DNA of 64,000 nucleotides from Triglochin maritima (Eukaryota > Streptophyta > Magnoliopsida > Alismatales > Juncaginaceae), in the NCBI GenBank assembly GCA_963682175.1, contig OY821789.1, positions 6,572,001 to 6,636,000 on the forward strand, written 5' to 3'. The notes under the pieces were generated by a model that worked only from the letters and a program-made list of their open reading frames with translations, did not search any database and was not told where the DNA came from. Both the position numbers and the translations under genes were made by a program. Of this stretch, positions 58,206 through 64,000 are shown piece after piece (the stretch's first letter is position 1; the number at the start of each line of letters is the position of its first letter).

Positions 58206-58395
58206 TACGGGCGTCCGAAAGAGCCGCCCCCACGTAGAAGGGGGCGTTTGAGTAAAACGCCTCCCCCATGGGGGAGGCGTCTTACCCAGACGCCCCGCCC
58301 ATGGGACAGGCGTCTGTGTACGATGCCTCCCCCATGGGGAGGCGTCTTACCCAGACGCCCCCTCCTACGAGGAGGCGGCTCCTTCGGACGCCCGT
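58206..58395. repeat. Second hairpin array (CCCCCATGGGGG type)
   Basis: Bounded by CGGGCGTCCGAAAGAGCCGC and its mirror GGAGGCGGCTCCTTCGGACG. Inside are palindromes such as CGCCTCCCCCATGGGGGAGG and GACGCCCCGCCCATGG, linked by TCTTACCCA. It is a different sequence from the GGTGGAGGC array but has the same hairpin-and-linker design. Confidence 0.9.
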
Positions 58396-58504
58396 AATTT
58401 TTTATTATTTTTTTTAAAAGATAATTGATTATAAATTTAGATAATTGTTAAATTAATTAATTAATAAGTTAATATTTACTATATTCGGATGTCCAATACC
58501 CCTT

Positions 58505-58665
58505 CGGTACACCGAAAATTCAAAAATTTCCAGATCCAACAATTTCAAAATCCAAAAAATTTCCAGGGGGCGGTACCCCCTTGCCACCCCCGCCACCTCA
58601 CCGGCGAGGTGGAATGCTGCTCGCTCATCGGTGAGCGAGACCCCCGAACGACCTGTCGAGGTGGT
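58505..58665. repeat. G+C-rich module shared with the PIF element at 5255-5390
   Basis: CCCCCTTGCCACCCC, GAGGTGGAATG, GCTCGCTCA and CGAACGACCTGTCGAGGT occur in the same order in both places, preceded by AAAATTCAAAAA and CCAACAATTTCAA-type sequence. It contains hairpins (CACCTCACCGGCGAGGTG; CGCTCATCGGTGAGCG). Confidence 0.8.
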
Positions 58666-58867
58666 ATTTGTAAGTCATGATGTTTTACCGCTGGGGGATT
58701 TTGGATCTTAAAAAATGTTGGATCTGGAATTTTTTTGAATCTTCATCACTTGTAAAAAACACATTGTAATCCGACCGGTTACCACCGAAAACTTGTAAAG
58801 AAACGTCAAATAATTTGAGATGACACACCGTATAATTTTAATTTGACAAAAAAAATTAAAAAAACGG

Positions 58868-59085
58868 GACGTCTTGCTAAGACGCCTGTACCATCGTGGA
58901 GGCGTCTGGCTAAGACGCCTCCACCATGGTTGAGGCGTCTTAACCAGACGCCTAGACAATAGTATAGGCGTCTGGCTAAAACGCCGATACCATCGTGGAG
59001 GCGTCTGGCTAAGACGCCTCAACTATGGTGGAGGCGTCTTAGCCAGACGCCTCCACGATGGTACAGGCGTCTTAGCCAGACGCCC
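58868..59085 (-). repeat. G+C-rich palindrome array in the non-autonomous MULE
   Basis: Six or so hairpins of the form GACGCCTCCACGATGGTACA or GGCGTCTGGCTAAGACGCC, in the position of the transposase intron. The array is longer than in the other copies although the coding sequence behind it is gone. Confidence 0.9.
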
Positions 59086-59307
59086 GAGTCGGAAAAAAAA
59101 ATTCCCTCCGTCACTTCGCCTGATCTAGGTGTTTCGCCAGACATTTTCATGGTGTTGGTACTAGGATTGTTAGTAAAACTGAGTCAATAACCTTGTTTAA
59201 AGACACATGACGATATGATATTAAATATATTGTTAAGGGCAATTTGGTAATTTGAAGGGGCGATTTAAGTAGTTTTGGGGCGACGTTTAGTAGTTCCCAA
59301 AAACATT

Positions 59308-61242
59308 GAAGGAAAATTTCTATGTAAGCTACGGTGTGAAATTTATAATTTAAGTGTTCTTGATGCGTTTTGAGATGACCTTTGTTGTCCAAAGGTGGAT
59401 TTTGATGGGTAGAAGAGAATTAGAGAATGGTTTGGTTTAAAGATGTCTGGATTATTTTTAAATAACTTTACTTAGCGACCGAATCCTACAACGGCTGGTG
59501 ACTAATTGACTTGATCTTGATGATGACATCTGGTGTCCAAAAGTTATATCTCACATTGCCTTACATGATAATGTTAGTGTGAGATATAATGACATGAGTT
59601 CACTACTACAACACTTATCAACTTAAATTTTGTGATAATAGATAAATATTGTGGGTCAGTGGACTGAAATAAGTGAACGTGATAATAGGTGAATGTTGGC
59701 AACTGAAAGGGATATGTGATGGATCGGAACCCAAACTTGATGTTGGCTCAGAAACGGAACTTTACGGATACTCTAACGCTAAACCATCTACGAACTTCCA
59801 TCCTGGTAATTGGCTTCATCTGTGGTTGTGTCATGCATCCGAGTGCTTTAACTTATTGGCACTTATCGCATTGACTTTTAGACATTGTTTTTTTTTGTTG
59901 AAATACATATGTGAGTGATTGGATTATGTTGTTTAATATGAGGATAAAGTTTCATAGATATTGAGATAATTTTTGATATCCATAAATGATTGCTACTTTA
60001 GAAAAGAGTAAATTGTTATGTTGTCATGGGGTTTTTTAGTCATAGGTATTTCTTGTTTTTCCTATATAAGGTTTGTCGAAAATATATATAGTTGGTTGGT
60101 TTCATGGTTCGGAAATGCAAATGAGATTTGTATTCCACTTCTTTGAACATTTAAATGACTTCAAGCCCAACTTTTTTTAATAGTTGTTCGAAGTATTTTC
60201 TATCATGATTGGTTCCCGAAGTAAAGTCATAATTGTATCTAAAACTGTAGGGTGTGTTGGTGCTTCATGACTATAGGATAATAAGGCTCTAAAATGTCCA
60301 TGTGTTTGATTTCTATTGTCCAAAACCCTAACTTTCTTCTTGCAGCAGCTGGAGAAGAACCATTCGACAAGAGTAAACTTGAATCAGTTCGTTACCAAGG
60401 TCTGGTATTTATTATCTTCCCCAAAAATTATTCCTTATCAGTTTTACTGTGGTAGATTTGTGGTCTCACTAATTAACGTTTGCGACATCTTAGTTCCAGT
60501 ACATAATATTTGCCTCAATTTTTTTTTAAAATTTTCAGGTGTTATGGTTAATCAACTTAAGATGTAATTTTTAACCCTGATTCTACAAAGATAATTTTTG
60601 ACATTAAAATTGTGCAATTATATTGTTACAATGTACATAAAAACTAATTGTGGATATCTACGTAGTACAGTTTTACTAAAAAATATATGATGTACGGATA
60701 TACCATTTGAAAATATTGAAAAGAGATTGCGCAACCTGCAAATGCACGTGTTGCACGGGATATTGCTAATTAAGATTATCGGGCAGCAACTTCCATAGCC
60801 TAACCTTTGTTGTGTTGATATAGATAACCCATACCTAAGTAGCATGCATGTCCAAGAACAAAATATTCAGCGAGAAACCTTGAACAACAAAAAAAATCAT
60901 TTTGCAACAGCAGCACTGCTTTCACATCCTCAACGTTTACATGATTATAAAAACGGGGATGTTAAAAGAATAATTAAATACTATAAAAAAAAAATATTAC
61001 AGTTAGATGAAAAAACACAACCTTTGAAGTTTGAAGCCTGAATAGTTCCTTCAAACTGACCGACACTGAGAATCAGACGAATAATTGCCTCATACGCACT
61101 CCAAAAACATTTCAGCAGCAACCATCTCTTCTCTTAGAATTTACTATCACTTTGTTATCTACCAATCAGACGCACTGTTTCAGAGGCTTATCATTGTCGA
61201 TATTCTCGCATGATCATCAAAATTTTGTTCCCACTTTAGATT
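59308..61242. other. Intergenic stretch
   Basis: No credible gene. CACTACTACAACACTTATCA at 59601 could be one CACTA end but no partner is visible. The PPR 3' flank lies just below 61243. Confidence 0.4.
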
Positions 61243-63024
61243 TCATGAGTTCACCAGCTGCACTTTTGGAACATAACCAGCCTGTCTAAGATGATTTCCT
61301 AGTCTCCTAAGCATCTTCAAAATTCTTCTAGATTGTGGGTGTGAATGGTCCCGAACCGTGAACTCGTGGACGACATTGTCAACCTCAATGAAACTAGAAC
61401 CTGCTGGTTTCTGAACTCCAGCACCTTTCATTTCGACCCTCATCTTCGCCATGCCGTCCCAACATCCAGCATTTGCGTATATATTCGACATAATCGCATA
61501 CACACCCGCATCACTGGCATCCATTTTAATCAATCGATTAACAACCTCCTCAGCCAGGCTGACATTATTATGAGTCCTACACGCGCTTAAAAGTGATCCC
61601 CAGATGATAGCACTGGGTTCGTACGACATACTGTTCGCAAGCTCAAACGCATCCTTTAGTAGCCCCCCTCGCCCGAGAAGGTCCACCATGCATCCGTAAT
61701 GCTCGACTTGAGGCAAAACCCCGTAATCCTTCTCCATGCCAAAGAAGTACTGCCGGCCCTCCTCCACCAAACCAATGTGCGTGCATGCGGACAAAACACC
61801 AATAAAAGTCACACCATCCGGAGCCACTCCTTCCCTCTCCATTATTGAAAAGAGTTTGAGCGCCCTCTCCCCATGCCCATGAACCGCCAAATTCTGAATC
61901 ATAGAATTCCATGAAACCCGGTCACGCAACTCCATCCCCTCGAACACACCCCACGCCTCCTCCAAATGCCCACACTTCCCGTACATATCGAGCAGCGCAT
62001 TGCACAATTGAGTGGTCCACTTCAACTCACTCCCCACGACATACTCATGAACCTTCACACCCAACCTCAACAACCCCGACTCCGCACATGAAGCCAGAAC
62101 GCTAACAAACGCAGCAACGTCCAACCTCAACCCCGACCCCACCATCCGATCAAACATCTCATCCGCCTCCATCGCAAACCCATTCCTGGCATAACCGCAC
62201 ACCATAATCGTCCAACTTACCAAATTCCTAACCGGCATCTTCTCAAACAACATCCTCGCAAATTCCACATCCCCTTTCTTACAAAAACCCTTAACAACAG
62301 TCGACCACGAAACCACGTTCCTCACCGGCATCCTCTCAAAAACCCTAAACGCCTCCTCAGCATCCCCCGCCTTAGCATAACCGTCAATAACCGTATTCCA
62401 ACTAACAACATCTTTCTCGGGCATTTCGTCGAACATCCTCCTCGCCTCCTCGACATCCCCCACACGAACCCGCCCGGCAATCATCGAGTTCCAACTCACG
62501 ACATCCCTCACCCTCATTCTCACAAACACCTTCCAGGCCTCCCCGACCCCATCCCTCCCGCACCGGGAGTACGCGTCCAGCAGCGAGTTCGGCACGAAGA
62601 TATCGAACTCCACACGAGACTTGACGACACACGCGTGGACGGCTTTGACAGAAGCAAGGTGAGGATGGACGGATCTGAGGAGGGGAGGGAAGGTGAAAGA
62701 GTCGAGGGGGAGGGAGAGGGAGAGCATGTGTCTGAAGAGGGGGAAGGGGTCGGGGAGGGCGCGGAGGAGAGAGTTGAAGAGGTGGGTGGAGGGATCGGGG
62801 ACGAGGCGGAGGACAGCGACGGCAGAGGGGAGGTTGCGGGAGAGGGCGTAGGAGGAGACGAGCTTCGGGGCGACGTGGGGGTCGGCATGGAGGTTGTGTT
62901 TTAGGGTTTGGGCGTGGATTTGTTTGGTGTGGTTGGGGTTGGAGACGCGGTGGAGATCGGAGAGGGCCTCGTCGAGGCGGCGCCGGGGGGAGACGAAGGA
63001 TGGAGGGCGAAGGGTGGTGGGCAT
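61243..63024 (-). CDS. PLS-class pentatricopeptide repeat protein, E/E+ type (At3g29230-like)
   Basis: A single intronless frame of 593 residues, as is usual for plant PPR genes. The N-terminus (residues 1-~30, with SPRRRL) may target it to an organelle. Alternating PPR motifs follow, such as DVVSWNSMIAGRVRVGDVEE, DVVSWNTVIDGYAKAGDAEE and NVVSWSTVVKGFCKKGDVEF. Next are HVHGHGE-type and QVEHYGCMVDLLGRGG blocks, then an E domain (SAIIWGSLLSACRTHNNVSL) and E+ part (GSSFIEVDNVVHEFTVRDHS). There is no DYW deaminase domain, so if it specifies C-to-U RNA editing it needs a DYW partner supplied in trans. The order and length match Arabidopsis At3g29230. The RNA target cannot be read here. No breaks are seen. 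Confidence 0.93.
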   Translation of the reverse strand: MPTTLRPPSFVSPRRRLDEALSDLHRVSNPNHTKQIHAQTLKHNLHADPHVAPKLVSSYALSRNLPSAVAVLRLVPDPSTHLFNSLLRALPDPFPLFRHMLSLSLPLDSFTFPPLLRSVHPHLASVKAVHACVVKSRVEFDIFVPNSLLDAYSRCGRDGVGEAWKVFVRMRVRDVVSWNSMIAGRVRVGDVEEARRMFDEMPEKDVVSWNTVIDGYAKAGDAEEAFRVFERMPVRNVVSWSTVVKGFCKKGDVEFARMLFEKMPVRNLVSWTIMVCGYARNGFAMEADEMFDRMVGSGLRLDVAAFVSVLASCAESGLLRLGVKVHEYVVGSELKWTTQLCNALLDMYGKCGHLEEAWGVFEGMELRDRVSWNSMIQNLAVHGHGERALKLFSIMEREGVAPDGVTFIGVLSACTHIGLVEEGRQYFFGMEKDYGVLPQVEHYGCMVDLLGRGGLLKDAFELANSMSYEPSAIIWGSLLSACRTHNNVSLAEEVVNRLIKMDASDAGVYAIMSNIYANAGCWDGMAKMRVEMKGAGVQKPAGSSFIEVDNVVHEFTVRDHSHPQSRRILKMLRRLGNHLRQAGYVPKVQLVNS

Positions 63025-63395
63025 GATGGTTGGGGTCCACTGGTGATTCAGCGTGTGGGAGTTGGATTTTGGAGTTTCTGGTTAAACATAATTCAGCGGT
63101 AAAATAGATTGGTTTTGTTTTGGAAAACGATTAGCGGACGGGACGCGCGCTTATGTGGTCAGCCCAGTCAGCAGACGCGTTTGAGTTGGCAGTCTCCACA
63201 GAAAAAGTTTATTTTTTATTTTATTCCTCGTTTAGTACAACTGTCTACATCCCTCCATCCCTCATTAATGCGTCTCAAATCACTCATTTTCCATGAACAT
63301 TTTGGCTCTCCTACACAGCACAAGAGACTTGTTATAAATCTCAACATGCGTCTTCCTTTTTCTTCCCTTCTCTTCTGTGGTCCTACCTCTGTGCT
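63025..63395. promoter_or_regulatory. Upstream region of the PPR gene
   Basis: Should hold the promoter of the minus-strand PPR gene. No motif can be assigned. Confidence 0.35.
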
Positions 63396-63550
63396 TTGAT
63401 GGAAATCGTTCATGTGTCTTTCCAAGTGGAGCAGCCGACAAACGTTCCTAAGGAGGGGATGTTTTTCCCCTCTTTCGAAGAAGCCCAAACATTTTACGTT
63501 GCTTATGCCGATTCTTGTGGTTTTTGTGTTAAGAAAAGGCATCACACCGT
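63396..63550 (+). pseudogene. FAR1-like DNA-binding domain fragment
   Basis: The frame reads MEIVHVSFQVEQPTNVPKEG, then MFFPSFEEAQTFYVAYADSC and GFCVKKR. This resembles the start of the FAR1 domain (F-S-x-E-E-A-x-x-F-Y-x-x-Y-A-x-x-x-GF-x-x-x-KR). After KKRHH the family match stops. It could be a first exon, but no partner exon is visible before the window ends, so a remnant of a FAR1/MULE gene is more likely. Confidence 0.5.
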
Positions 63551-63773
63551 TTGTTTGCTACCTCTGGGTCAGGTGTTAATGTGTTGGAACGAGATGCAAT
63601 GGTGTCAAAGCTTCCGAGGATTTTGGCGTGATGTTCTACTGTTAAAAGTTCAATCAGAAAGTTCTATGCTTTTGCGTATAATTCCACATATACAACAAAC
63701 AAGACCAAAGTCATCCTTAAGAATGTAGGAATGATCACATTCTTCTTCATTTTCTTCATGTACAGCAGTTGTA

Positions 63774-63875
63774 TGTCTGTTCGGAATAAGAAGTCAGTCT
63801 GTTCGGAATATGTTGTGTGTCTGTTCGGAATAAGAAGTATGTCTGTTCGGATTAAGTGGTGTGTATGTTCGGAAT
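63774..63875 (+). repeat. ~21-bp tandem repeat (TGTCTGTTCGGAATAAG)
   Basis: Five to six units of TCTGTTCGGAATAAGAAG with variants (ATATGTTG, ATTAAGTGG) follow each other with a period of 20-24 bp. Confidence 0.85.
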
Positions 63876-63905
63876 ACTTTCTGTTCCATTTCTGCACAAA
63901 TTTTC

Positions 63906-64000
63906 AACATAATCTGGACAAACATTTTACATAAACTGGACAAACTTTTTACATAAACAAGACAAGTTTTCTACATAAACAAGACAATCTTTCTACATAA
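63906..64000 (+). repeat. 22-bp tandem repeat running off the window
   Basis: About four units of AAACAAGACAATCTTTCTACAT or variants (AAACTGGACAAACTTTTTACAT reads the same way), reaching the right edge. The array probably continues. Confidence 0.85.

Larger units (their letters stand above)
57955..59298 (-). mobile_element. Non-autonomous MULE (1344 bp) of the same family
   Basis: The reversed right end GGGAACTACTAAACGTCGCC and left end TGAATTGCTAAACATCGTCC continue as CCCAAAA(C/G)TACTTAAATCG in both. The flanks AAAAACATC (57946-57954) and AAAAACATT (59299-59307) are a 9-bp duplication with one mismatch. On the minus strand it keeps the transposase exon 1 (MSGETPRSG) and the hairpin array, but the catalytic core is replaced by a G+C-rich module (58505-58665) and a second array. 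Confidence 0.9.

Noticed and set aside
59601..59625. CACTACTACAACACTTATC as the start of a CACTA element
   Set aside because: No reversed partner end, no transposase and no clear 3-bp duplication nearby.
62402..63040. Long minus-strand frames of 212 and 122 codons beside the PPR gene
   Set aside because: They are other-frame shadows of the PPR coding sequence (Pro/Ser/Arg-rich translations of C-rich codons).

Overview
This window is nuclear DNA from a flowering plant, most likely a eudicot. Genes have many short GT-AG introns, intergenic DNA is AT-rich, and the gene families (WRKY, ClpF, KIN-14, NILR1-like LRR kinase, PLS-class PPR) are plant ones. Ty3/Gypsy, MULE, PIF/Harbinger and hAT elements fill much of the rest. 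I cannot name the species.

Layout. 1-2.1 kb: the first exon of a group I WRKY factor (minus strand) whose intron runs off the left edge and holds an LTR end. 2.1-8.9 kb: MITEs, a PIF/Harbinger derivative and a microsatellite. 8.9-12.1 kb: a seven-exon gene for a plastid-targeted DUF3598-type protein (minus). 12.9-16.8 kb: the Clp adaptor ClpF (plus). 17.0-20.4 kb: two solo LTRs, the second inside the last exon of a dCTP-pyrophosphatase-like gene (20.35-21.07 kb, minus). 21.8-23.8 kb: a decayed PIF element with a foldback MITE nested in it. 24.56-33.43 kb: a complete chromovirus (Ty3/Gypsy) with ~2.15-kb LTRs, 5-bp target duplication, PBS and PPT, but a broken pol. 34.9-41.2 kb: a KIN-14 kinesin (plus) with a U12-type AT-AC intron in the motor domain. 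43.2-49.2 kb: an NILR1-like receptor-kinase pseudogene (minus) broken by a stop, a frameshift and a solo LTR. 49.6-53.8 kb: a MULE with a dead transposase and a MULE/PIF chimera. 54.1-59.3 kb: foldback MITEs, a third solo LTR with GTCGAC motifs and a non-autonomous MULE. 61.2-63.0 kb: an intact PPR gene. 63.4-64.0 kb: a FAR1-like fragment and tandem repeats.

The intact host genes (DUF3598, ClpF, PPR) are predicted organellar proteins from different pathways. Nothing suggests that neighbouring genes work as a unit.

The most unusual signals are in the transposons. LTRs of three distinguishable types carry dense clusters of the palindrome CGGTCGACCG ahead of their promoters. A MULE family carries an array of long G+C-rich hairpins inside the first intron of its transposase gene, and this array survives in copies that lost the coding sequence. 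I found no previously undescribed multi-gene system. Exon limits are read by eye from splice sites and reading frame, and transposon ends from visible target-site duplications and inverted repeats.
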